Positions 26,351 to 35,347 of a DNA stretch of 64,000 nt are shown piece after piece. The stretch covers positions 3,658,001-3,722,000 of the forward strand of contig NZ_CP181167.1 of assembly GCF_047824785.1 (NCBI RefSeq), in the 5' to 3' direction. The translations under genes were made by a program, and so were the position numbers. The notes beneath the pieces were generated by a model. The model had not been told where the DNA came from. It saw nothing but the letters and a program-made list of their open reading frames with translations, and searched no databases. The first letter of the stretch is position 1. Each line of letters opens with the position of its first letter. The stretch comes from Nitrobacter sp039808345. GTDB taxonomy: Bacteria; Pseudomonadota; Alphaproteobacteria; Rhizobiales; Xanthobacteraceae.

Positions 26351-27147
26351 ACCGCCGGCTTACCACGCGGTCTTGCGGGTTCGACTGCGTTGAGGATTGA
26401 ACTCGAACGGTCGCCCTGACCTTGCGCTACGAGCCGTCGAAGGTTTTCGTGCAGTTGGGCTTCGACATGATTATGGGGTTCTGCCCATAGTTCGGACAAT
26501 GCGCCTACAGCCTGCTCACACTCCCAGGGCAACAGCGATCGTCCGTCGACTTGCCCGAATGGACCGTCAGTTTCCGTGAGCAAACGATCGCGCGGAATTT
26601 CGGCTGCTAGAGCCCTTCCTTTTTTTCCCGCCAACATCGCTGGGCCTACACTGAACCAGCATCCGATTTCGATAGCTCGTTTCACCTCGCGTTGAGTGCC
26701 CGAAAACCAATGAAGAACGGGTATTCCGGCGTCCGCGTTTTCAGACAAGGCGTCTAAAACGGCGGTTGCCGCCCGCCGGCTGTGGATGGAGATGATACGA
26801 CCGCCGGCGACACGGCACATTTTTAGTATACCGTCGAAAACCCGTTGCTGGGTGCCCCACGAGCTTTTTAACTCAGGCGCACCATCCAGTCCTACTTCTC
26901 CGACGTACCTTGTGCGCGGAAGTAGTTCTTCGAACAACGGTAGTTCATGCTGCCGCTCCTGCGCTATCTGCGGATGTAACCCAATCGCTGTCCTAATGCG
27001 CGGGGCATCCTTCGCAAGAGCGGCGGTGCCTGACCAAGCAGAAGGTGTGGTGGTTACCGATAGAACGAATAGATCACGTTCGATGCACTCCCTCGTCGTG
27101 GCAACTGGGTCGGGATAGAGATCGAGATGGGCATGAAAATCGATCAC
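26347..27147 (-). CDS. qatD: QatD, TatD-family nuclease of the Qat defence system
   Basis: A 266-residue TatD-like metal-dependent DNase. The metal ligands are visible: HAHLD at the N-terminus, the glutamate in VGEVGLDG, H in ISIHSRRA, H in PVLHWFSG and D in LTETDGPFG. The start is GTG 27147, whose last bases overlap the qatC stop (GTGA), so VIDFHAHLD is at the very N-terminus as in TatD proteins. A longer in-frame ORF from 27261 lies inside qatC. In the described QatABCD system this nuclease acts with QatA-C against phages; its catalytic residues appear complete. Confidence 0.88.
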   Translation of the reverse strand: MIDFHAHLDLYPDPVATTRECIERDLFVLSVTTTPSAWSGTAALAKDAPRIRTAIGLHPQIAQERQHELPLFEELLPRTRYVGEVGLDGAPELKSSWGTQQRVFDGILKMCRVAGGRIISIHSRRAATAVLDALSENADAGIPVLHWFSGTQREVKRAIEIGCWFSVGPAMLAGKKGRALAAEIPRDRLLTETDGPFGQVDGRSLLPWECEQAVGALSELWAEPHNHVEAQLHENLRRLVAQGQGDRSSSILNAVEPARPRGKPAV

Positions 27148-28418
27148 TTGACACCGTATTTCGCGTGCAGAACGCCTAGCTCGGCTAGCCCTCGGCGTAG
27201 CATATCCTGCAAGGCGTCGCGCTCGCCGATCAGCGGCCAAGCCAGCGCATTGCCGAGCCAATTGCGGAATCCTCCGTCTTCGGTGGCGACCAAGGCCATG
27301 CCGACTGAACGGACGTCGTCGAAGCCGGCATGCTTTTCATCGTCACGACCGAGCGCCTCGAACACGTATTCGGTCGGATCCGGTTGTCCCCATGCGAGGA
27401 AAGCCGCCCTGCGTACCTGACACGGAACGCATCGACCGCAGTGGTGATAGTTGTATTTCTGGAAACGCCCGCAACTCGTCGACCTCGGCGCCAGCGTCCG
27501 GAGCAGCTGCTGATCGGCACATTCCCTCAGCATCTCTCCCTTCGTCTTTTCAGCGTAGGGAGTTCGGATCTCCACCCGTATGTCGGCAGCATTTAGCAGA
27601 TCCTCAAACAACGAGAGAAATTGAGGATGGGCTGTACGCGTGCTAAGGCTGCCGACCCGGCTTCCGGTCAGCGGAGGGTTTATCGCTATGAAGCCGTTCT
27701 CGCAGACGTAGAGGGGTACGGTCGCGCCAGCTTTATAGGGCGCGAGCGTCGTCGCGACGAGTATTCCAAATGCGAGGAAGATGATCGAGCGCGCGCGCTG
27801 CGAAGTATCCTTCGGCGCCGGCACTACCGCGTTGTCATTGAGTTGTATGTGTCTCAGTCCGCCACCGATCGTACGCGCGAAATCTTCCTGCTTCTCCGTG
27901 TCTCCGCGGACGATCTTGCTGATAACGAGGGGCCGCGTTCCGGCGGTGGCGAGGTCGATCGTTCCGATCAGACTATCCAGACCGCCGGACAGCAGTGCCA
28001 CGCAATCCTGCGGTGGTCGAACAACACGCGCCGGCTCGGGCGCCGCCGCTCCGCCCGGAATGAACCGCAGGTGCCATCTGTCGGTCGTGAGAAACGCAAG
28101 GGCGTCCGCGATTACCGGCGCGGCACCGTTCCAGAAGTCCGGCTCGGTCACAGCAATTTCCAGTTCGAATTCTCGCGTCCATCCGTCCGGACTTCCGGTG
28201 CGCAGTCCCGCGGCGTCGGCCACCATGACCGACATCGCGACGGAAAGCAGATCCCATGCCCGCCGGTGGGGAGCCAGACCTTCCTTTCGGATATCGTTGC
28301 GTACGGCGGCGCCTGCGCTCGCTCGATCGGGTGAGCCGGCTTGGCCGTACAGCACGACCCTGAGCGTATCGGCTTCGTGAAGCCGGCCGATTTCCCCCGG
28401 TGCGCACAGGAGCCTCAT
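27144..28418 (-). CDS. qatC: QatC, QueC-like protein of the Qat defence system
   Basis: A 424-residue protein related to the 7-cyano-7-deazaguanine synthase QueC. The C-terminal half holds the PP-loop ATP-pyrophosphatase motif SGGLDS (144-149) and a QueC-like zinc-cysteine cluster (TSCGRFQ...HHCGRCVPCQ). The extra N-terminal 130 residues are not found in housekeeping QueC, which is typical of QatC. It overlaps qatB by 4 bp (ATGA) and qatD by GTGA. This suggests a base- or protein-modifying, deazaguanine-like chemistry in defence; the exact reaction is not established. Confidence 0.9.
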   Translation of the reverse strand: MRLLCAPGEIGRLHEADTLRVVLYGQAGSPDRASAGAAVRNDIRKEGLAPHRRAWDLLSVAMSVMVADAAGLRTGSPDGWTREFELEIAVTEPDFWNGAAPVIADALAFLTTDRWHLRFIPGGAAAPEPARVVRPPQDCVALLSGGLDSLIGTIDLATAGTRPLVISKIVRGDTEKQEDFARTIGGGLRHIQLNDNAVVPAPKDTSQRARSIIFLAFGILVATTLAPYKAGATVPLYVCENGFIAINPPLTGSRVGSLSTRTAHPQFLSLFEDLLNAADIRVEIRTPYAEKTKGEMLRECADQQLLRTLAPRSTSCGRFQKYNYHHCGRCVPCQVRRAAFLAWGQPDPTEYVFEALGRDDEKHAGFDDVRSVGMALVATEDGGFRNWLGNALAWPLIGERDALQDMLRRGLAELGVLHAKYGVK

Positions 28419-29299
28419 TCTTCGTATCCTTCGAAGACCTCGAACGTGTCGCGAAGAGCCGCCTGTACGACGCGTGCGACGCGTCCCGGGGAGAGGATCC
28501 GGCCCTGGTCCCTCAATTTGCGGAACGAAGCGGCGACAGTTTCCGCGATATACGCCCGCATCTGCTTCAATCGAGACATCGCGACCGTCGCGGTCGGCGC
28601 CCTTTCGAGCAAATGTTTACCGACGTCGAGTTCGAAGCGCCTGGCGACGTCAATGGCGGTGAACTTCTCGATGACGAACTCGCGTTCAACGTCCGACAGA
28701 TTGAGCAGGTCTGCCTCCGGAAACTCCGTCAGCAATTGCGACATCGCGTCGTGCATCGCGGCGCGCTCCGCTTCCGCATCCTGCGTGCCGTCGACCGGCC
28801 TGACCGCCTCGATGATCGCGGTCGCGATCTCTTCGGTCGAGCGTCCGGCGAGCGCGACTGTGTCCAGCATTGCGTCGGCGGCACCCGACGCAGTCGAATA
28901 CAGCGTATGGCTGAGCGAACCGGCGGTCTGGGCCGTGCTGCCGAACCGCTGGGTCGCGGTGTTCGATCCGCCGTATCCTCCCCGGACGTAGTGACCGAGC
29001 CCTCGTCTCAGATCGCGGCCGTCACCCGATCGCGCGAAGTTTCCGAGACTGGTGCGGACGCCGCCGAACCGCTTCTCGGGAGCGATGGGTGGGGGCTGTA
29101 GTCCAGGTGGGGACGCGGCCGGCGGTGCAACGGGGACCCGTGGTAATTCGCCCAGAGGCAGGCCATCGGGCACCATGTCCGGCGGCTCGTTGGGCGGCTG
29201 CGGAGGAGGCGGCACGGGATCTAGAGGCGCGGCAGGCGTCCATGGCGGTACCATCGGTACGCCCGGGCCCGGGCCATTGCTAGACTGCGACGTTCCCAT
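28415..29299 (-). CDS. qatB: QatB, Qat defence-associated protein
   Basis: A 294-residue protein. The N-terminal 75 residues are extremely proline-rich and unstructured (VPPPPQPPNEPPDMVPDG and similar), followed by a helical domain (GSTAQTAGSLSHTLYST, EADLLNLSDVEREFVIEKF, YIAETVAASFRKLRDQGR). This layout, together with its place between a KAP ATPase and a QueC-like gene, identifies it as QatB. Its biochemical role is unknown. GAGG 4 bp before the ATG supports the start; the gene begins 20 bp before the qatA stop. Confidence 0.85.
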   Translation of the reverse strand: MGTSQSSNGPGPGVPMVPPWTPAAPLDPVPPPPQPPNEPPDMVPDGLPLGELPRVPVAPPAASPPGLQPPPIAPEKRFGGVRTSLGNFARSGDGRDLRRGLGHYVRGGYGGSNTATQRFGSTAQTAGSLSHTLYSTASGAADAMLDTVALAGRSTEEIATAIIEAVRPVDGTQDAEAERAAMHDAMSQLLTEFPEADLLNLSDVEREFVIEKFTAIDVARRFELDVGKHLLERAPTATVAMSRLKQMRAYIAETVAASFRKLRDQGRILSPGRVARVVQAALRDTFEVFEGYEE

Positions 29300-31160
29300 T
29301 CGTCCTCGTCTTGTTGATCGCGGTCTTCACGGGCTTCGAGATATCGCCCGACGAACTCCAGGCATCGAGCAGAGATGCCGCCCACGGGCGATCGCCGATC
29401 TTCGGTACGATACTCGGCTGGATCTGCTGGTGAGGGCGGGCTTCGAGGAACGCCGCCAACCGCGGCCCCTGGACTGGATCCGCATCGGCGAGCGCGATGC
29501 AAGCAGTGAGTATGGGCGGCGCACCCCATTCCTGCTCCTTGCGGGCGCGCTCCAGCAGGCGGTCCATGATCACAGTGGTTTCTATGCGGGGGACGTGGAT
29601 GAGGCGATCCTTCAACCGGGCCGACACTTCTGGATGCTCGATCATCGCCGCGAGAAGTTCGGCGCCGTCGGACGACAAGCGGTCTTCGGGGGTGATTAGC
29701 GGAGCGTGTTCGCGACTGACGTAGAGCGCGCCGCGGAGATCGACGTCGTGCAGCGGCGGCGATAGCGCCAGCCACTCGCGCACGAAATCGCCGGTCCACG
29801 GGTTCTTCATCGCGAGGTCGCAGCCGGCGGCCGCAGCCTCCTCCCAGTCCTTTAGAAACGCAGGCTTTCCTTCCGCGTCAGTCGTCACGTTCTTGACGAG
29901 CTCGGCATACGCCTTGGCGTCGCCTATGCGCTCGAACAGGAGAAGCTTGGCGAGGACCGCCTCGTCGACGCCGACGCCCTGCGCGGTGGAGATAGTCATG
30001 CGGATCGAGAGCGCGTTTAGGAAGCGTTTGATCAGCCGAGGATTGCCGACGATGCCCGACGCCGTCGTCATGAGCGAGGCCAGTCGCTCGGCGGTGTCGA
30101 GTTGACCGACGAGCGCCCCGGGCAGCACAACACCCAGAGAGTTGATGAAGGCGCGGTCCACCTTCTTGCCCTGCCATGTGCTCCTCAACTGGCGGATCAC
30201 AGCAGCGCGCACCTTCTCTTTGTCGGGCTCCGGGAGTTGGCTGTTGTCGACGAACAGCAGCATCATGTAAGCGCGCACTTCCTGCGTGCCGAGTTGCGGC
30301 ACGCGGATCGGAACCTGGATCAGCTTGTCGAAGTAGTTCGTGACCATCAGGTCGTTTTCGACGCCAGCGAAGTGTTTGCGCGCCGCGTGCTTGATCATGT
30401 CGTTATCCGCGGCGATGACAAACGCTGTGTTTTTAAGGAACAGGAAGAGGCGGATCGCCTCCAGCGTCGAGATTGTCGTCTCGGGCAAGCAACGATCGAG
30501 GTCGTCGATGAGGACGACGAGCGTGATGCCGAGTTCTTCGAGGGTCTGTTCAAGCGTATCGCGCAGCGCCTGGATTTCCTTCGGCGGAGACGTCTGCTCC
30601 TTGGGCTTCTAAAGCTCTCCGCCTTCCTTGGCGGCATCGCCGGCAACCTTCTTCGCCGCATCGGCGTCGCCCTTTCCGACGCCCTCGTTCCAGACCTTCT
30701 TGCCGAGCTCAAAGAACTCGCCGACGGCCCCGACCGGCGGAATGCCGAAGAAGATCGACGCCGCCGACGTCGTCGCAAGCTTCGCCACCCGCAACCACTT
30801 CACCCGCTTGGCGAGGGACGCGACCTTGTCGAGTGCCGTCTGGCGGCTCTCGGCCTCCTTCGCGAGCTTGTCGGTGATGACGTCCATCAGGGCGGCGCGC
30901 GCATCGTCGTATCCCTGGTAGAGCCAAGCGTTGAATTCGACGAAGACGTACTTGTCGAATGCCTTCTTCCCGCTCTTGTCCTCGCGGGCGGCCACGGCGG
31001 AGCGGGTGAGCCTGATCATCGACGACTTGCCGATGCCCCAGGCGCCGGACACGCCGATCGAGATCGGGCGGCCCCGCGATTGAACGATGATTTCTGCGAC
31101 CGTGTCAGCCACGCCCGAAAAGTTCAAAAAGTCTCGCTCTGTTTCATTATCGGGCCACAT
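29280..31160 (-). pseudogene. qatA: QatA, KAP-family ATPase, interrupted by an in-frame TAG
   Basis: P-loop ATPase of the KAP group, the first gene of the Qat operon. Walker A GVSGAWGIGKSSM lies at residues 36-48 and Walker B ITLVVLIDDLDRCLP after the break. The reading frame is the same throughout, but codon 184 is TAG (30609-30611, minus strand), between AAKEGGEL and KPKEQTSPPK; without it the protein would be about 625 residues. No frameshift is involved. The stop falls in a low-complexity lysine-rich linker between Walker A and Walker B, so neither fragment would be a working ATPase unless the TAG is read through. It could be a recent nonsense mutation, a sequencing error or a suppressed codon. 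All downstream genes are intact. Confidence 0.85.
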
Positions 31161-31444
31161 GCCTTAGGCCCCGATAAGCGTCAGTGCTACGGCTAGCGCC
31201 GCAATTTTCCAGATATTCATGCCCCAGCCTCCCCAGACCGCGGGCATTTAAGAACAACCGGAGCGCGAGGGCAATTGTCTGCTACGCGCCTTCGCGGGTA
31301 TTTGCCATCAAAGCCCGGCACACCGCAGGGAAACGACCGGCAGCGCCCCCATCGAAATGTAGCCACCTGCGGCGTGCGGTTTTTCTGCGGACAGGCCAAG
31401 GCTACCGACCATCGGCAGATACCATCCGCCTCGTTGCTTTTAGG

Positions 31445-31654
31445 CTAGTACGCGGCAGGAATGCCCCGGTAGGCTGGTGGCAGTCCAAGGCGGTCGCATT
31501 CGCTAGCTGCAACCGTCAAAGCTTCCGCTGCCGTCTCAAATGGACCGATCCGGGTCTGCTTATAGTTCTCGGTCGAGACGACATAGTGCCTGCCGTTCAC
31601 CCGTCCGAGGCGGACGCCGCCGTTCGGTCGATATACGCGAGGTGTTGAACGCAA
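31445..31654 (-). CDS. small hypothetical protein, possibly N-terminally cut
   Basis: A 69-residue frame with plausible protein character (VNGRHYVVSTENYKQTRIG, FETAAEALTVAASECDRLG), starting only at a TTG that overlaps the IS5 remnant on the other strand. It may be the tail of a gene whose start was removed by that insertion. No family recognised. Confidence 0.4.
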   Translation of the reverse strand: MRSTPRVYRPNGGVRLGRVNGRHYVVSTENYKQTRIGPFETAAEALTVAASECDRLGLPPAYRGIPAAY

Positions 31655-31767
31655 TCTTCTATGTGCTGTCGACCGGCTGCCGATGCAAGGCGATCACCGC
31701 CGATGATGGTCAGGTGAAGCAGAAGATACATCGTCCGAAACTCGGAGCGGCAGGCGTGGTGCGCTAG
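31600..31767 (+). pseudogene. IS5-family transposase remnant
   Basis: A short frame reading SVDIREVLNAIFYVLSTGCR matches the N-terminal block of IS5-type transposases (usually REVLNAILYVLRTGCQW). The rest of the transposase is missing. It lies between the Qat operon and the TIR gene. Confidence 0.6.
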
Positions 31768-31829
31768 ACCGGTCAGCGACGCAGTTGCTGCCAATACGAC
31801 TGGCTTTGCAAAATTGGAGGTCCGCGACC

Positions 31830-32558
31830 ATGGCTAGATGCACAGCACCACGATTTGGTCATCGCACGGCGAGCGGTCGAGCTGCCTGCCCTGCATGCGG
31901 TGGTGGCGGCTACCGAAGCTACGGTGGCGGCTACTCGTCGTATTCGCCCCCGTACTACTCGCCCCCATCTCACTCCACGTCAGGGAGTAGCGGAGGCGGC
32001 CGGAGCAGTGGGGGCGGGTCTGGCGGCCGCGCAAGGCCGAGATGGTCGCCGGCCAGTTCGTCGGTGGCGTACACCCCTGTCGAGGTGCAGACACTCACGC
32101 CGATCCGCGAAGCCGTCGAGAAGCAAGCGTTTTTGGATCTTCGGGACGTCTTTCTTTGCCATGCGTGGAACGACCGGCAGGGGAGCGCCAAGGAACTACA
32201 CGATCTGCTCGAGTCACGTGGCGTCAGGGTCTGGTTCAGCGAGAAGGATGTCGCCCTCGGCACGTCGCTTCTTCGCGAAATCGACAGAGGCCTGGCGAAG
32301 TCGCGAATTGGTATTGTGCTGGTGACCCCTGCACTGCTGAACCGCCTCGACGCAGAGGGAGCCATCTCTGACAAAGAGCTATCGGTACTTCTATCGCGTG
32401 ACCAACTCGTCCCCATAGCGCACGGCACAACGTTCGAAGCTCTCCGCAATGTCAGCCCCATGCTCGCCTCACGAAGCGGTTTAACTGTCACTGCAACAAA
32501 TACGATGGCGGACGTCGCGGCCAAGCTCGCCGAGGTGGTAACGGTGTTGGCGCAGTAG
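31830..32558 (+). CDS. TIR-domain protein with zinc-knuckle/Gly-Ser-Tyr-rich N-terminus
   Basis: A 242-residue protein. The N-terminus starts MARCTAPRFGHRTASGRAAC with CPACGG, a short Cys/His patch, followed by a low-complexity stretch rich in Gly, Ser, Tyr and Pro (about residues 25-75). The C-terminal TIR domain (about 107-220) shows the first strand box DVFLCHAWNDRQGS, then RGVRVWFSEKDVALGTSLL and RIGIVLVTPALL; the glutamate in the SEKDV region is where catalytic TIRs carry theirs. Bacterial TIR domains usually cleave NAD+ in phage defence, often with a sensor partner; here the N-terminus may be the sensor. A GGAGG 13 bp upstream supports ATG 31830. It is divergent from the Qat operon. Confidence 0.85.
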   Translation: MARCTAPRFGHRTASGRAACPACGGGGYRSYGGGYSSYSPPYYSPPSHSTSGSSGGGRSSGGGSGGRARPRWSPASSSVAYTPVEVQTLTPIREAVEKQAFLDLRDVFLCHAWNDRQGSAKELHDLLESRGVRVWFSEKDVALGTSLLREIDRGLAKSRIGIVLVTPALLNRLDAEGAISDKELSVLLSRDQLVPIAHGTTFEALRNVSPMLASRSGLTVTATNTMADVAAKLAEVVTVLAQ

Positions 32559-32791
32559 CACTATTGCCAGGTGAGGATGTGGCGCACTGTAATCGGCCTT
32601 TTGTAAATTCGTAGTGGGAGGCGGTTTGCCCATGGGGGCCTACGGCAAATAAAAAATTGGTCGGCACTGACTCAAGCAACCATGCCTTCTCTGACCGGAC
32701 CCTAGTTTGCAGACGACGGTTGCTAATTGGTAGCTAGAGAGCACTGAGCCGGCAGCACATTTCGAGAAAAGCCTGCAAATAATGGCGCGCC

Positions 32792-35256
32792 GTGTCATTC
32801 GGCCTGCAATATTGACCCCCTGAGCCGGGGGATCGGCGTCCAAAATTGACCCCCTACAGGTTGGTCTGTTGCGCTGCCTGCTTTGTAACGAAGCAGGTGG
32901 TTGGAGATGCTGGTCGTGGAGACGATTGCGCGGATACGGCGCGAACACTTCATCAAGGGCAAGACGATCAGGGCGATCGCCCGCGACCTGAAGGTGTCCC
33001 GGAACACGGTCCGGAAGGTGCTGAGGTCGGGAGAGACCTCGTTCGAGTACGAGCGGCAGGTTCAGCCGCGGCCCAAGCTTGGACACTGGGCATCTGAGCT
33101 CGATGTGTTGCTGGCGGCGAACGCGACCAAATCCGCGCGCGAACAACTGACCTTGATCCGGATTTTCGAAGAGCTTCGCGGCCGCGGCTATGACGGTGGT
33201 TACGATGCCGTGCGGCGTTACGCCAGGCGGTGGAACAAGGAGCGCGGGCAATCGACCGCGGCGGCCTATGTTCCGTTGAGCTTTGCGGCGGGCGAAGCCT
33301 ACCAGTTCGACTGGAGCCATGAGATCGTTCTCCTCAACGGCGTGACGGCGATCGTGAAGGTCGCTCATGTCCGGCTGTGCCACAGCCGCATGCTGTTCGT
33401 GCGAGCCTATCCGCGCGAGACGCAGGAGATGGTGTTCGACGCCCATGACCGGGCGTTCGCGCTGTTCAAAGGGACCTGCAGCCGCGGCATCTACGACAAC
33501 ATGAAGACGGCGGTGGAGACGATCTTTGTCGGCAAGGATCGCCGCTACAATCGCCGCTTCCTGCAGATGTGCAGCCACTATCTGGTTGACCCGGTTGCCT
33601 GCACGCCGGCGTCGGGCTGGGAGAAGGGCCAGGTCGAGAACCAGGTCGGACTGGTCCGGGAACGCTTCTTCACACCACGGCTGCGATTCAAAACCCTCGA
33701 CGAGCTAAACGTCTGGCTGCTCGACAAATGCATCACTTACGCCAAGGCGCATCGCCATCCGGAACTGGCCGATCAGACGATCTGGGACGTGTTCGAAGCC
33801 GAGCGCCCCAAGCTCGTTCCCTATGCCGGCCGGTTCGACGGCTTCCACGCGGTGCCGGCGTCTGTCTCCAAGACCTGTTTGGTACGCTTCGACAATAACA
33901 AATACTCGGTCGCGGCCAGCGCCGTCGGACGCCCGGTCGAGGTTCAGGCCTAGGCCGACCGCATCGTAATCCGTCAGGATGGACGGATCGTGGCGGAGCA
34001 TCCGCGATCCTTCGCACGCGGCGAGACGACCTACGATCCCTGGCACTATGTGCCGGTGCTCGCGCGCAAGCCCGGCGCCTTGCGTAACGGCGCTCCCTTC
34101 AAGGACTGGGTGCTGCCGGCCGCGATCGAACGGATCCGGCGCAGGCTCGCCAGCACCGACGATGGCAACCGGCAGATGGTCGACATCCTCAATGCGGTGC
34201 TGACCGATGGTCTGCCGGCCGTTGAAGCAGCCTGCGCCGAGGCGATCGCTCATGGCGTTCATTCCGCTGACGTCGTGCTCAACATCCTGGCCCGTCAACG
34301 CGAACCCGCTCCACCAGCCAACATCCTCACTCCCGCGGCGCTGATCCTGCGCCATGCGCCGATCGCCGACTGTGCCCGTTATGACAGCCTTAGGAGAACC
34401 ATCTGATGGAACGTACTCAACTGTTCGACCTCATGGGTGAGTTGAAGCTCTATGGCATGAAAGCTGCCTTCGACGAGATCATGGCGACCGCCATCAAGCG
34501 CCAGCATGAACCCCAGCGCATTGTCGGCGACCTGCTCAACGCCGAGATCAATGAGAAGCAGGCCCGCTCAATCAAGTACCAGCTCACCATCGCCAAGCTG
34601 CCGCTGGCCAAGGATCTCGCCGACTTCCAGTTCGACGGCACGCCGATCAACCAGACGCTCGTCAACGACCTCGCCGGCGGCGGCTTCATCGCCCAGCAAC
34701 GCAACGCCGTGCTCGTCGGCGGTACCGGCACCGGCAAGACCCACCTGGCCATCGCAATCGCCAGAAGCTGCATCCGATCCGGCGCCCGTGGCCGCTTCTA
34801 CAACGTGGTCGACCTCGTCAATCGCCTCGAGATCGAGACCCGTAACGGACGTCAGGGCCGGCTTGCCGAACATCTGACCCGGATGGACTTCATCGTCCTC
34901 GACGAACTCGGATATCTGCCCTTCGCCCAGTCTGGCGGCCAACTGCTGTTCCATCTCGTCAGCCGGCTATATGAGCGCACATCGATCGTCGTCACCACCA
35001 ACCTCGCGTTCGGCGAATGGCCCAGCGTGTTCGGCGACGCCAAGATGACCACCGCGCTGCTCGACCGCCTGACTCACCACTGCGACATCGTCGAGAGTGG
35101 CAACGACAGCTGGCGCTTCAAAAGCCGCGACGACGAGCACGCCACCCGCGCTCGTCTCGTCTCCGCAATCCCGGCCAGCTCCGGCGAGACGAGCGCTACC
35201 GCCAAAGCCCGGCGCGCGAAGGGGTCAAAATTGGACGCCGATACGGGGGCAAATTT
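32792..35256 (+). mobile_element. IS21-family element, copy 2
   Basis: About 2.5 kb with istA and istB. The left end carries GTGTCATTCGGCCTGCAATA from 32792, followed by internal repeats of the form ATCGGCGTCCAA...TTGACCCC. The right end has the same internal repeat inverted (GGGGTCAAAATTGGACGCCG from 35221) and stops around 35256. The outermost 23 bp at the left recur inverted at 12792-12814. The right boundary is only approximate because the IS110 transposase gene follows at once. Confidence 0.78.
32907..34406 (+). pseudogene. istA: istA transposase, copy 2, interrupted by TAG
   Basis: IS21 transposase IstA. It has an HTH (TIRAIARDLKVSRNTVRKVL), the first catalytic D in AYQFDWSHE, the second in IYDNMKTAV and E in QVENQVGLV. 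At 33951-33953 the codon TAG replaces the TAT (Tyr, in VQAYADR) found in copy 1 at 9859-9861. The frame continues unbroken to the normal stop at 34404-34406. The catalytic triad lies before the stop, but the C-terminal domain is lost unless the TAG is read. ATG 32907 is preferred. Confidence 0.85.
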
Positions 35257-35272
35257 GCGAACGATGGCGTAA
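34406..35272 (+). CDS. istB: IstB helper ATPase, copy 2
   Basis: AAA+ ATPase of 288 residues with Walker A GGTGTGKTHLA and Walker B FIVLDELGYLP. It starts at TGATG, sharing a base with the istA stop. Sequence is nearly the same as copy 1 except for scattered substitutions and the C-terminal tail (KLDADTGANLRTMA), which is probably the original one since copy 1 is altered by the ISL3 insertion. Works only with IstA, which is interrupted in this copy. Confidence 0.92.
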   Translation: MERTQLFDLMGELKLYGMKAAFDEIMATAIKRQHEPQRIVGDLLNAEINEKQARSIKYQLTIAKLPLAKDLADFQFDGTPINQTLVNDLAGGGFIAQQRNAVLVGGTGTGKTHLAIAIARSCIRSGARGRFYNVVDLVNRLEIETRNGRQGRLAEHLTRMDFIVLDELGYLPFAQSGGQLLFHLVSRLYERTSIVVTTNLAFGEWPSVFGDAKMTTALLDRLTHHCDIVESGNDSWRFKSRDDEHATRARLVSAIPASSGETSATAKARRAKGSKLDADTGANLRTMA

Positions 35273-35347
35273 TTGCGGTCAGCGCTCGGGGCACGAGAGC
35301 TCCGTTATCGTCTACCTCTCGCAATCAAGCGATTCGGAGGAGCTGTC

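Noticed and set aside
27144..28418. Calling the QueC-like gene a housekeeping queC for queuosine synthesis
   Set aside because: It has a long extra N-terminus, sits between qatB and a TatD-type nuclease with overlaps, and no other queuosine genes (queD, queE, queF) are nearby.
30102..31196. A 364-codon plus-strand frame opposite qatA
   Set aside because: Antisense shadow of the KAP ATPase gene; no family-like sequence.
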